Origin: an uncultured Saprospiraceae bacterium
Lineage (GTDB): Bacteria > Bacteroidota > Bacteroidia > Chitinophagales > Saprospiraceae
Direction: 5' to 3'
NCBI GenBank assembly: GCA_938015435.1
Contig: CALLPN010000001.1
Span: 186,001-250,000, forward strand
Length of the DNA stretch: 64,000 bases
Shown: in pieces, positions 45,099-53,075 of the stretch
How positions within the stretch are numbered: position 1 is the stretch's first letter
Layout: the number at the start of each line of letters is the position of its first letter
Translations under genes and position numbers: made by a program
Notes under the pieces: generated by a model
Database searches by the model: none
What the model was told of the DNA's origin: nothing
Seen by the model: the letters and a program-made list of their open reading frames with translations, nothing else

Positions 45099-46352
45099 TT
45101 AGAACGTATCTCTCAATATTGGACATGTCATACAATGAGACCCTCCTCTTGCTCTAGATAGCTCGCCAGATGGAATACTGATGATTGTCTTTTCTAATTG
45201 ATCAAAATCGAAATTTCCTGCTTCAGCTTGTTTGATCAAGTCCTCTGCGGGTAGTATCGTGTATCCAGCATCACGAAATGCATCGGCAGTGACATGATTA
45301 CGATCATACGTAATCCCCACGCCTGGCTTAAGCGTTACTAAATTACAGCCGTCAGTCCATTGTTCTCGTTCTTGATACGGAGATTTTCCTTTCCCAGAGA
45401 ATATAAAATTCATCTTAGGATTGATCTCTGAATGCACAAAATCCTTTACTGAGGCATAAGTATTATTAGATCCATCGGCATGATGAACGATTACATTGGA
45501 GCTATTTCCATCAAAAACCGTTGGCTTATAACATACAATATCATTTTCTGATACTCTTGTAAATATGGTATCAATGTGCATCATTGTTCGATCCGCAGGA
45601 ATATTGATCTGTGCTACATGCTTTACGAGTCCTTTTTCAAATAGAACTTTACTAAGGGACTTAATTGCATGATCGGTGGTACGTTCACTACACCCTATAA
45701 ATACGTAATCATTAGCGATCATCATGATATCACCGCCTTCGATACTTACTTTTTCCGCATTCTTAGAGGGTGGAAAAGCTTCCAAATCATTGAGATCTAT
45801 GATCTTCCCTTCTGCCAGCATGCCTTCAAACAGACTATGGTTAGCGAAGATAAATCTAGTTAAAAGGTTCTCTCTCTGTCTCGCCTCTTTGGCTGCCTTG
45901 GTAATGATTACATGGTCCTTGATCGTTACCGCAATATCACGGGTAAAGATAAAATTGGGTATGGGGTCAAAGAAGACATGGGCTTCCTCTTTAAGATATC
46001 CTGTAATCAGAACATTGGCAAGCTCCTTAGCAGATAGATCACTGAAATAGCTTGCATAGCTCGACGGCAATTCCTCAAACTCTAAAACACTCTTTATCAA
46101 TTCATTGCGACTATCGACATCATGTAAACTTTCCTCTAGCAACTGCTCAGTTTCTAGCACATTATCGGCTCCAATACAATACTCCAGAGACTTACGAAAT
46201 ATATCGTGTTCAGCTTGCATCTGAGGCAGATACACGATATCATCAAATAGTAACTCTTCTGCTCTTTTTGGTGATACTCTACCTATCCCATCATCTGGTC
46301 TATGTACAATTACTTTCCTTAGTCTTGCTATCTCCGAATCTGAATATATCAT
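45099..46352 (-). CDS. arcA: Arginine deiminase
   Basis: Converts L-arginine to citrulline and ammonia. 417 residues, with the pentein-fold motifs: FTRDIAV, EGGDIMMI, HIDTIFTRV and the C-terminal SHCMTCPILRD with catalytic Cys407. The N-terminus SEIARLRKVIVHRPDDGI is family-typical. No arcB or arcC lies nearby, so a full deiminase energy pathway is not shown here. The gene is divergent from the A-B-transporter locus at 46712. Confidence 0.93.
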   Translation of the reverse strand: MIYSDSEIARLRKVIVHRPDDGIGRVSPKRAEELLFDDIVYLPQMQAEHDIFRKSLEYCIGADNVLETEQLLEESLHDVDSRNELIKSVLEFEELPSSYASYFSDLSAKELANVLITGYLKEEAHVFFDPIPNFIFTRDIAVTIKDHVIITKAAKEARQRENLLTRFIFANHSLFEGMLAEGKIIDLNDLEAFPPSKNAEKVSIEGGDIMMIANDYVFIGCSERTTDHAIKSLSKVLFEKGLVKHVAQINIPADRTMMHIDTIFTRVSENDIVCYKPTVFDGNSSNVIVHHADGSNNTYASVKDFVHSEINPKMNFIFSGKGKSPYQEREQWTDGCNLVTLKPGVGITYDRNHVTADAFRDAGYTILPAEDLIKQAEAGNFDFDQLEKTIISIPSGELSRARGGSHCMTCPILRDTF

Positions 46353-46663
46353 CTCTATTGTTGCTCTTTTTATGGTTTGCCAAACTATCGGCGGCTAATG
46401 TAAGGGAATGATATTGAAGTTAAGGAATGTGCAGGAATTTATAATGTCATAACTGAGCAGGCAAATCACCATTTAGCAACAAAGAGGTTCAAATTTCTTG
46501 ACTGGACTATATTATCAGCCAATTGACAGTTTTTAGAGCTTCAAAACTGTAGGCAAAAGCCACATTCTCACTCTATTTAGCACATTTTGGAGATCAAGCG
46601 GCCACTTGGTCTATAAAAGCAAAACTTTAGTCCTATCCATTATCTACTTCGCCCGTATATTAG
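46353..46663. other. Divergent region between arcA and the A2 gene
   Basis: No coding frame of note. AAAAGCCACA at 46555-46564 is close to the GAAAGCCACA motif seen at other intergenic sites. Promoters of both genes should lie here. Confidence 0.45.
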
Positions 46664-46671
46664 CATCTTTG
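46664..46671 (+). promoter_or_regulatory. Candidate -7 box of the A2-B2-transporter operon
   Basis: CATCTTTG differs from TAnnTTTG by one base; it lies about 40 bp before the A2 start. No -33 element is clear. Confidence 0.4.
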
Positions 46672-46711
46672 CGTATATTACTTATTAATATTCACCAAAC
46701 TGAGATAGACG

Positions 46712-47392
46712 ATGTTCGACAAGCTGAAAAAGCTATTTGTCATAGAAGATGAAAACGCAGTAAAAGCAACTCCAGCAGCGAAAGAGGCTGAGCCAAAAAT
46801 CAAAGCAGCAGATCCAGATATCAAGGTGAATACTCCGAAGATCAAAACATCTGCCGACTACAATACTCCTGAGGGTAAGGCAGATCCCAAATTTATAGAC
46901 ATTTTGCTCAAATCAATCGAAAAGAATAATCTCGAAGGTTTTGACTATTTAGAATACAAATCTTCACTCCAGGGTCTAGATGATATGGCTATGGATGAAG
47001 CGACTAGATATAAGTCCGCTTTTGTGATGGCTAAGACTATGGGTGTTACTCCTGCGAAACTTCTAAGTAGTGCGAAGCATTATGTAGGGGTACTAAATAC
47101 AGAAGAGAAGAAATTTATTGATGCTTTAAAGAACCAACGTCAAAAACAAGTTGTAGGTAAAGAGGATAAGTTGGTTGCATTGCAAAAAGAAGTCACCACC
47201 AAGAAAGCACAAATAGAACAACTCAAAAAAGAGATTGCTGCTAATGAAGCTTCTTTTAAGACTATCAAAGACGGAATCAATAAAAGTGCTGCTAAGGTGG
47301 AAAAGACCAATGACCGATTTATGCATGCTTATAAAGTAGTGCTTGGTCAAATCATGACAGACGTCGACAATATGAAGAAGTATTTAAAATAA
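46712..47392 (+). CDS. Coiled-coil protein, family A (copy 2)
   Basis: 226 residues. A Pro/Lys/Ala-rich extension of about 60 residues (disordered, absent from copy 1) is followed by the shared helical domain (FDYLEYKSSLQGLDDMAMDE, AKTMGVTPAKLL) and a coiled coil (KAQIEQLKKEIAANEASFK). No signal peptide, so cytoplasmic. It is 45 bp upstream of B2 and heads a five-gene run with an ABC transporter. Likely a soluble partner of B2. Confidence 0.82.
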   Translation: MFDKLKKLFVIEDENAVKATPAAKEAEPKIKAADPDIKVNTPKIKTSADYNTPEGKADPKFIDILLKSIEKNNLEGFDYLEYKSSLQGLDDMAMDEATRYKSAFVMAKTMGVTPAKLLSSAKHYVGVLNTEEKKFIDALKNQRQKQVVGKEDKLVALQKEVTTKKAQIEQLKKEIAANEASFKTIKDGINKSAAKVEKTNDRFMHAYKVVLGQIMTDVDNMKKYLK

Positions 47393-47436
47393 AGGATATT
47401 TAATCAAGAATATTATTGGATTAAGATATAAAGTAA

Positions 47437-48453
47437 ATGGCAAAAAGGAAATCATTTTGGGGAAGGCCTGAAGGCATTGTAGGAGGAGTATTACTTGGAG
47501 GCTTACTAATAGGTGGTGGTATGTTAGTTTCTTCTTTTCTAACCGCGATACTTACGTTTTTATCTACAACTATAGGTCTAGTAGTTGGATTATCAGTATT
47601 AGGGCTTATCATATTTATGGCTTTAGATAGTAAGACCAGAGCATTGGTTGGATTTATGTACAAAAGTCTGATGAGATGGATTACAGGCATGTTTATCAAA
47701 ATCGATCCTATCTCAATACTTAAAAGCTACGTGGATGATCTCAAGGGTAACCTTAAGAAGATGAATAAGCAAATCTATCAGTTGCGTGGACAGATGCACA
47801 AGCTGAAAGAGATGATCCTCAATAACAAGAAAGAAATCAAAAGCAATATAGAATTAGCTGGATCAGCTAAAGCCAATGAGCAGAAAGCACAGATGATACT
47901 CAAAAGCCGTAAAGCAGGCCGTTTGAGGGATTCCAATGTGAAACTCGAAGATCTATATACTAAAATGGAAGTTCTCTACCGCGTATTGAATAAAATGCAT
48001 GAAAACTCTGCTATTCTAGTAGAAGATGTGACTGATCAAGTAATGGTAAAGGAACAGGAACGAAAGGCGATCACAGCGGGTAATAGTGCCATGAAATCAG
48101 CAATGTCTATCATCAAAGGAGATACCGATAAGAGAGCATTATTCGATGAAGCATTGGAAGCGATCGCCGATGACGTAAGTAATAAAGTAGGTGAAATGGA
48201 GCGCTTCATGGAAATGTCTGAAGGGTTTATGCAATCTATGGATCTGCAAAATGGTGTATTCGAAGAAGAAGGACTCAAGATGTTAGAGAAATGGGAAAAT
48301 GAATCTACTTCTCTCCTTCTTGGCGATGCTAAAGAAGATATACTGGAGCAAGCAAATAGCCATAGCGTTGAAGATACTTTGGATCTGAATGAGCCAATCA
48401 AACAACCTGAAAAAATGGGTCGAACCAATCAATATGACAATCTGTTTGACTAA
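47437..48453 (+). CDS. Membrane-anchored PspA/Vipp1-like protein, family B (copy 2)
   Basis: 338 residues. KSFWGRPEG, two hydrophobic segments (about 16-37 and 43-63), then DPISILKSYVDDLKGNLKKM and a long helical, Lys/Glu-rich region with RKAGR, SIIKGDTDKRALF, IADDVSNKVGEME and the C-terminal YDNLFD. The layout resembles PspA/IM30 proteins (ESCRT-III-like membrane remodelling) carrying an added N-terminal anchor. The family assignment is by eye. Its place in an ABC-transporter operon is unlike classical psp loci. Confidence 0.75.
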   Translation: MAKRKSFWGRPEGIVGGVLLGGLLIGGGMLVSSFLTAILTFLSTTIGLVVGLSVLGLIIFMALDSKTRALVGFMYKSLMRWITGMFIKIDPISILKSYVDDLKGNLKKMNKQIYQLRGQMHKLKEMILNNKKEIKSNIELAGSAKANEQKAQMILKSRKAGRLRDSNVKLEDLYTKMEVLYRVLNKMHENSAILVEDVTDQVMVKEQERKAITAGNSAMKSAMSIIKGDTDKRALFDEALEAIADDVSNKVGEMERFMEMSEGFMQSMDLQNGVFEEEGLKMLEKWENESTSLLLGDAKEDILEQANSHSVEDTLDLNEPIKQPEKMGRTNQYDNLFD

Positions 48454-48459
48454 GGGTTA

Positions 48460-48499
48460 GATTTAGAGATTTAGAGATTTAAAGATTTAAAGATTTAAA
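48460..48499. repeat. 8-bp tandem repeat (GATTTARA x5)
   Basis: Two GATTTAGA units followed by three GATTTAAA units, immediately after the B2 stop. A simple repeat in an operon gap can change length by slippage and could tune spacing or transcript stability. Confidence 0.8.
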
Positions 48500-48557
48500 G
48501 AAAAGTATTGATAATGGGTTCACACCTATTTATTAGATAAAAAATAAAAATTAAACC

Positions 48558-48611
48558 GTCAAGCAAAAAGGTCATTGCCGTGACTACATTAACGCCTTAA
48601 GGTGACTTGAC
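48558..48611 (+). promoter_or_regulatory. Candidate structured leader before the binding-protein gene
   Basis: GTCAAG (48558-48563) pairs CTTGAC (48606-48611), enclosing GTCA/TGAC (48571-48584) and the palindrome CCTTAAGG (48595-48602): a three-way-junction-like fold 28 bp before the start codon. It does not match a riboswitch I know. Confidence 0.35.
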
Positions 48612-48639
48612 AAATGAACTGAACTTTTAAAAAACAATT

Positions 48640-50286
48640 ATGGCAGCACGATTAACAGGATTTTCAAAACTTATAATTACAATTTTATTATTGTTGTTGA
48701 TATTTTTTGGTGGACGATACTTATTACAACAAACTGAGTTTGGTAAGAATCTAATGGAACAAGCTGAGCAAACTGCACAGGAACAAGAAAGAGCAAACGA
48801 TGAAACGAGCTCTGGCAGTACAGCCAATAGCGAAACATCTCAAAGCGCTACATCTAATAACGGAAGTGCAAAGACACGAAATCCAAATGACAATACTTTG
48901 AGAGTACAACTTGTAACTTGGGGGGGATACGCACCAGGACTCTACTTTAATGAAGGTGCTCAGGCGAATATGAGATCTAGATTTAAAAAGGAGTATGGTT
49001 TCAATGTAGATTTTAAATTAGAGAATGATTTAATAAATGCAATGAATGCTTGGATCGCTGGGGAGTACGATGTATTGGTACAGACTGCCGATGCATTCCC
49101 ACTGTATACTGCTCCAGATGATATTAATTCATTCGGACCAAAGGCATTTATGCAGGTTGATTGGTCTAGAGGTGGAGATGCGATTATAGCAAAGCGTGGT
49201 ATCAATAACGTGAATGATCTGAAAGGAAAAACTATAGCAGTAGCGGTACCATCGCCAGCACAAACTTTACTTATCACATCACTAGAGGCTGCTGGTCTAA
49301 AGTATGGTGACGTAACTGTAATTAAGACTGCAGATAACCTTAAGGCTGCTGAGTTGTTTAGATCAGATGAAGTAGATGCGGCAGTTGTTTGGAGTCCAGA
49401 TGATATCCTTGCGACTAGAGATGTACCGGGATCTAAGATCTTATTGACGACTGTAGAGCAGTCTAATATTATTGCAGATATATTCTTCGCCAAAGAATCA
49501 TTTATCAATAAGAATAGAAAAATGGTGAATGACTTCTATGAGGGTTGGATGAAAGGCCTTGCTGAAATCAATGCAAACGATGGAAATAAAACTAAAGCTG
49601 CAAAGTATCTTGGAGAACTTAATGGTGTATCAACGGAAGATGCACTTGGTATGATGAGTGTGGTAAAATGGACTACTCACGGTGATAACGTAAATTTCTT
49701 TGGCCTTAATAGTAGTTATCAGGGGCAAAAAGGAGCAGATCTATATAGTAAGATGGCTCGTAAGTTTGTAGAGACTGGAGATGCTGACAAAATAGCCCCA
49801 AGCTGGAGGTCTGTTATCTACACAGGAGCGGTAAGTGATGCACAAGATGCGTTGACTGGACCTACTCATGCTGCAGAGAAGAGTAAAGTATTTAAGCCCG
49901 AAACTGCAGCTGAACGTACTGCTCCGGCCATAGCAGCAAAGCCAGTAAGTATATCTTTCGATTCTGGTCAATCGGCACTTACAGATAATGCGAAAACGAT
50001 AATCGATATCCAATTTGCTGATGTAGCTAAGTCATTTGCCAACACCAAAATACGGGTTGAAGGGAATACAGATAATGTAGGAAAGAGAGATATGAACCAA
50101 AGACTATCCGAACAAAGAGCACGGTCTGTAGCTAAGTATCTACAATCTGCATATAGCATGGATGCTAATAGATTTATAATTGTTGGAAACGGACCAGATA
50201 AGCCTACAGCTGGCTGCGAATCTAACCAAAACGAAACTTGCAAAAGAGCTAACAGAAGAACTGAATTTCAGCTTATTGCTGGATAA
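48640..50286 (+). CDS. ABC-transporter solute-binding protein fused to an OmpA peptidoglycan-binding domain
   Basis: 548 residues. Residues 10-27 are a hydrophobic anchor (LIITILLLLLIFFGGRYL); a Ser/Thr/Asn-rich linker follows to about 85. A periplasmic-binding-protein fold of the NMT1/nitrate-sulfonate type covers about 90-400 (RVQLVTWGGYAPGLYFNEG, DLKGKTIAVAVPSPAQTLL, VDAAVVWSPDD). From about 430 an OmpA C-terminal domain follows (ISFDSGQSALTDNAKTI, then VEGNTDNVGKRDMNQRLSEQRARSVAKYL) with the Asp and Arg needed for peptidoglycan binding. The binder is thus tied to both inner membrane and cell wall. Ligand unknown. A strong hairpin follows the stop. Confidence 0.9.
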   Translation: MAARLTGFSKLIITILLLLLIFFGGRYLLQQTEFGKNLMEQAEQTAQEQERANDETSSGSTANSETSQSATSNNGSAKTRNPNDNTLRVQLVTWGGYAPGLYFNEGAQANMRSRFKKEYGFNVDFKLENDLINAMNAWIAGEYDVLVQTADAFPLYTAPDDINSFGPKAFMQVDWSRGGDAIIAKRGINNVNDLKGKTIAVAVPSPAQTLLITSLEAAGLKYGDVTVIKTADNLKAAELFRSDEVDAAVVWSPDDILATRDVPGSKILLTTVEQSNIIADIFFAKESFINKNRKMVNDFYEGWMKGLAEINANDGNKTKAAKYLGELNGVSTEDALGMMSVVKWTTHGDNVNFFGLNSSYQGQKGADLYSKMARKFVETGDADKIAPSWRSVIYTGAVSDAQDALTGPTHAAEKSKVFKPETAAERTAPAIAAKPVSISFDSGQSALTDNAKTIIDIQFADVAKSFANTKIRVEGNTDNVGKRDMNQRLSEQRARSVAKYLQSAYSMDANRFIIVGNGPDKPTAGCESNQNETCKRANRRTEFQLIAG

Positions 50287-50304
50287 TCGGAAATCTAATA
50301 TATT

Positions 50305-50352
50305 AAAACAAAGACACTCTTTCAATTGCAATTGGGAGAGTGTTTTTGTTTT
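50305..50352 (+). terminator. Internal terminator between binding protein and permease
   Basis: ACACTCT (50314-50320) and AGAGTGT (50337-50343) form the stem, extended inward by CAATT/AATTG, and TTTTTG follows. It lies 27 bp past the binding-protein stop. It should reduce read-through into the permease and ATPase genes, keeping the binder in excess. Confidence 0.8.
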
Positions 50353-50386
50353 CATAACTTCATTGTTACAAATAGACTTATCAAGT

Positions 50387-51541
50387 ATGAAATTCAAAGA
50401 CCTCTTCCAATTACGTAAAACGCTTGACAAGAAGACAAGTATGATACTTGGTATTGGAGGTATATTATTTTTGTTATCGGTGTGGATACTACTATCTACC
50501 CCTTTCTTTGATAATCCTGACTACATGGACCAAGCATCAATCGAAGCTGCCATAAAAAGCGGAGAAATCGAAAATGCGCCCAATAACAATCCTGAGAAAA
50601 TAGCATTAGTTCCAAGATCTAGTCTTCCTCATCCTCTAAGAGTATTTACTGCATTTGGTGATCTTTATACTGACAATCAATTGATTCAAAACGCGGCAAA
50701 ATCAATTGGGTTAAATATTGGTGGATATATCAAAGCGATTCTTTGGTCTTTACCTCTTGGTTTTATTATTGGTTTGATTCCTTTGTTTAGAGGTTCCTTT
50801 CATAGGATCGTCAATGCAATTAGATTTATACCGCTCACTGCAGTAACGGTGCTTTTTATAGTGTGGTTTGGAATCGGAATACCTATGAAAGTTAATTTCC
50901 TAGCTTTTGGTATTATGATATATTTGCTACCTGTTATAGTTCAACGGATAGATGAGGTCAATGATGTTTATCTCAAGACTGTATATACATTAGGTGCCAA
51001 TGCATGGCAAACTGTGTTTACTGTATATATCCCTTCTGTCCTATCTAGACTCTCTGATGATATCAGAATACTTACCGCTATTTCATGGACTTATATCATA
51101 GTAGCTGAAACTAGTGGAGATCAGGGTGGATTAGGGTCATTGATCTATAGAGCTGCTCAGAGAATGGGGCGTATAGATAAGACTTTCGCTATATTAATTT
51201 TGATTATCCTTATCGGAGTTTTCCAAGATAGAATCTTCGCTTACCTTGATCGAAAGTTTTTTGCTCATAAGTATCAGAACAAAAAATCACATCATAAAGT
51301 AAAGCACCTCAAAGAAGAAGGTGTATTTGATACTATTATGGATTTTGTAATCAATATTATTGGTTGGATATTTCTAGCTATTTATCTCATATTGGCTGCA
51401 AACGAATTTACTGGATTTATGGGAGGAAAGTTACTCAGTACATTATTTGGAGATACCGTATGGGCAATCCATAGCGTATTCTTAACTATTATTGCTGGTA
51501 AGATTTATAGAATAGTAAACAGTAAAAAAAGCAACTCTTAA
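50387..51541 (+). CDS. ABC-transporter permease with added membrane segments
   Basis: 384 residues from ATG 50387. The frame reaches back to 50180, but that part overlaps the binding-protein gene and is not protein-like. A first membrane helix (LGIGGILFLLSVWILL) and a periplasmic loop are followed by the BPD_transp_1 core (SLPLGFIIGLIPLFRGSFHRI, TLGANAWQTVFTVYIPS as the EAA loop that meets the ATPase). Two more hydrophobic segments (about 320-340 and 355-378) follow after a His/Lys-rich stretch. Similar to nitrate/taurine permeases in the core. It ends 1 bp before the ATPase start. Confidence 0.9.
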   Translation: MKFKDLFQLRKTLDKKTSMILGIGGILFLLSVWILLSTPFFDNPDYMDQASIEAAIKSGEIENAPNNNPEKIALVPRSSLPHPLRVFTAFGDLYTDNQLIQNAAKSIGLNIGGYIKAILWSLPLGFIIGLIPLFRGSFHRIVNAIRFIPLTAVTVLFIVWFGIGIPMKVNFLAFGIMIYLLPVIVQRIDEVNDVYLKTVYTLGANAWQTVFTVYIPSVLSRLSDDIRILTAISWTYIIVAETSGDQGGLGSLIYRAAQRMGRIDKTFAILILIILIGVFQDRIFAYLDRKFFAHKYQNKKSHHKVKHLKEEGVFDTIMDFVINIIGWIFLAIYLILAANEFTGFMGGKLLSTLFGDTVWAIHSVFLTIIAGKIYRIVNSKKSNS

Positions 51542-51542
51542 G

Positions 51543-52352
51543 ATGGCACAGTACGACAATAAAGACAATCCTGCTTTTGAGAATATCATAGAGCTGAAGA
51601 ACATAAGCCAATCTTATGATGGAGGGGAAAACTGGATCATCCAAGACCTCAATCTTAATATAGAAGACAAGCCAGGCCAAGGTCAATTTGCTTGTATTCT
51701 TGGTATGTCTGGTAGTGGAAAGTCTACCCTTCTGAGATACATCGCTGGACTACAAGAGCCGACTATGGGTGAGGTACTTATCAAAGGAAAACCGGTATCT
51801 GACGACAATCGAGTCAGTATGGTATTTCAGCAATATAGCTCACTGCCATGGATGACGGTACTCGACAATGTTGGTCTAGCTCTACGATTTAAAGGAATAA
51901 GCAAAAAGGATCGCGACCTCAAAGCGATGGAGATACTTGAGCTTGTTGGACTCGCTGGCCATGAGAAGAAATATGCACAATATCCTACGCTCTCAGGTGG
52001 ACAACTTCAGCGTGTTGCTATAGCGCGATCATTATTGGCAAATCCTGATATACTTCTTATGGATGAGCCATTTGGGGCACTTGATATCCGAACTCGTATA
52101 CAAATGCAAGATTTACTTTCTGAGATATGGGAGAAATTTCACTCGACTATTCTATTTGTAACACATGATATATCGGAGGCGGTGTACTTAGGCGATGACA
52201 TATATATCCTTAAAGCTCAGCCATCGACGATAGTAGAAAAAATAGAAGTTGATCTTCCGCTCAAGCGCAATCGTGAGACCAAACGTAATCCAAGGTATAC
52301 TGAGATCGTACATCATGTAGAGGATACTATGATTAAGGTAAGTGGGATGTAA
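51543..52352 (+). CDS. ABC-transporter ATP-binding protein, nitrate/taurine type
   Basis: 269 residues. Walker A GMSGSGKST (54-62), Q-loop VFQQYSSLPWMTVLDNVGLAL, signature LSGGQLQRVAIARSL, Walker B ILLMDEPFGALD and switch FVTHDISEAV. All catalytic residues are present. Closest in style to SsuB/TauB/NrtD proteins. It is separated from the permease stop by one base, so translation is coupled. Likely drives the importer built by the two preceding genes. Confidence 0.95.
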   Translation: MAQYDNKDNPAFENIIELKNISQSYDGGENWIIQDLNLNIEDKPGQGQFACILGMSGSGKSTLLRYIAGLQEPTMGEVLIKGKPVSDDNRVSMVFQQYSSLPWMTVLDNVGLALRFKGISKKDRDLKAMEILELVGLAGHEKKYAQYPTLSGGQLQRVAIARSLLANPDILLMDEPFGALDIRTRIQMQDLLSEIWEKFHSTILFVTHDISEAVYLGDDIYILKAQPSTIVEKIEVDLPLKRNRETKRNPRYTEIVHHVEDTMIKVSGM

Positions 52353-52456
52353 GTCAGTAGGAAGTTTTCAGTGGGCAGTAGATAGCAGAAAACGGTTGTG
52401 GGTTCCTGTTTTTTACAACAACGGCGACCTGTGGACTGTAGACCGATATCTGAATA

Positions 52457-53065
52457 CTATTTCACTAAACAACTTAGCAATTCGGTCCCTTCGATGCTAC
52501 CTTTGAGAGTGTCACCTATTTTGACTGAACCAACTCCTGCTGGGGTTCCTGTATAGATCAAATCGCCTACATGAAGCTTAAAGAATTTAGATACGTAACA
52601 GATAATATATTCGAAATCAAAAATTAGATCTTTAGTGTTTCCTTTTTGGACTACTTCGCCATTGAGCTTAGTTTCAAATTTAAGGTTTTTCATATCTAAA
52701 CCTTCAATAGGAATAAACTTACTTAGACCTGCCGATTTATCAAATGATTTTGCAATTTCCCATGGGTGCCCTTTCTCTTTACATCTTTGCTGTACATCTC
52801 TAGCGGTAAAGTCTATTCCAAAAGCAATCTTATCAAAATAGCCTTTTGCGAAATCGGGTTGCACGTGACGACCATTCTTACATATATGCAAGACTACTTC
52901 ACCTTCGTAGTGTAGATTATCCGTAAAATCAGGAATATACATCGGATCATTATTGATCAGTAATGCAGTGCTCGGCTTCATGAACACTAGTGGCTCTTTA
53001 GGGATTGGATTACTCAATTCCTTGGCATGATCGACGTAATTACGCCCTATACAGATAATTTTCAT
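52457..53065 (-). CDS. Fumarylacetoacetate hydrolase family protein
   Basis: 202 residues of the FAH fold: IICIGRNYVDHAKELSNPIPKEP, LVFMKPSTAL, HYEGEVVLHI with the metal ligand glutamates, FTARDVQQRC and DLIYTGTPAGVG near the end. Single-domain members act as acylpyruvate hydrolases or isomerases of dicarbonyl compounds; the substrate is not certain. The propeller gene lies 10 bp upstream on the same strand, so the two may be co-transcribed. Confidence 0.92.
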   Translation of the reverse strand: MKIICIGRNYVDHAKELSNPIPKEPLVFMKPSTALLINNDPMYIPDFTDNLHYEGEVVLHICKNGRHVQPDFAKGYFDKIAFGIDFTARDVQQRCKEKGHPWEIAKSFDKSAGLSKFIPIEGLDMKNLKFETKLNGEVVQKGNTKDLIFDFEYIICYVSKFFKLHVGDLIYTGTPAGVGSVKIGDTLKGSIEGTELLSCLVK

Positions 53066-53075
53066 TGATTTATAA

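Noticed and set aside
50180-50386. N-terminal extension of the permease frame
   Set aside because: It overlaps the end of the binding-protein gene, crosses the terminator and shows no protein-like pattern; ATG 50387 starts the first membrane helix correctly.
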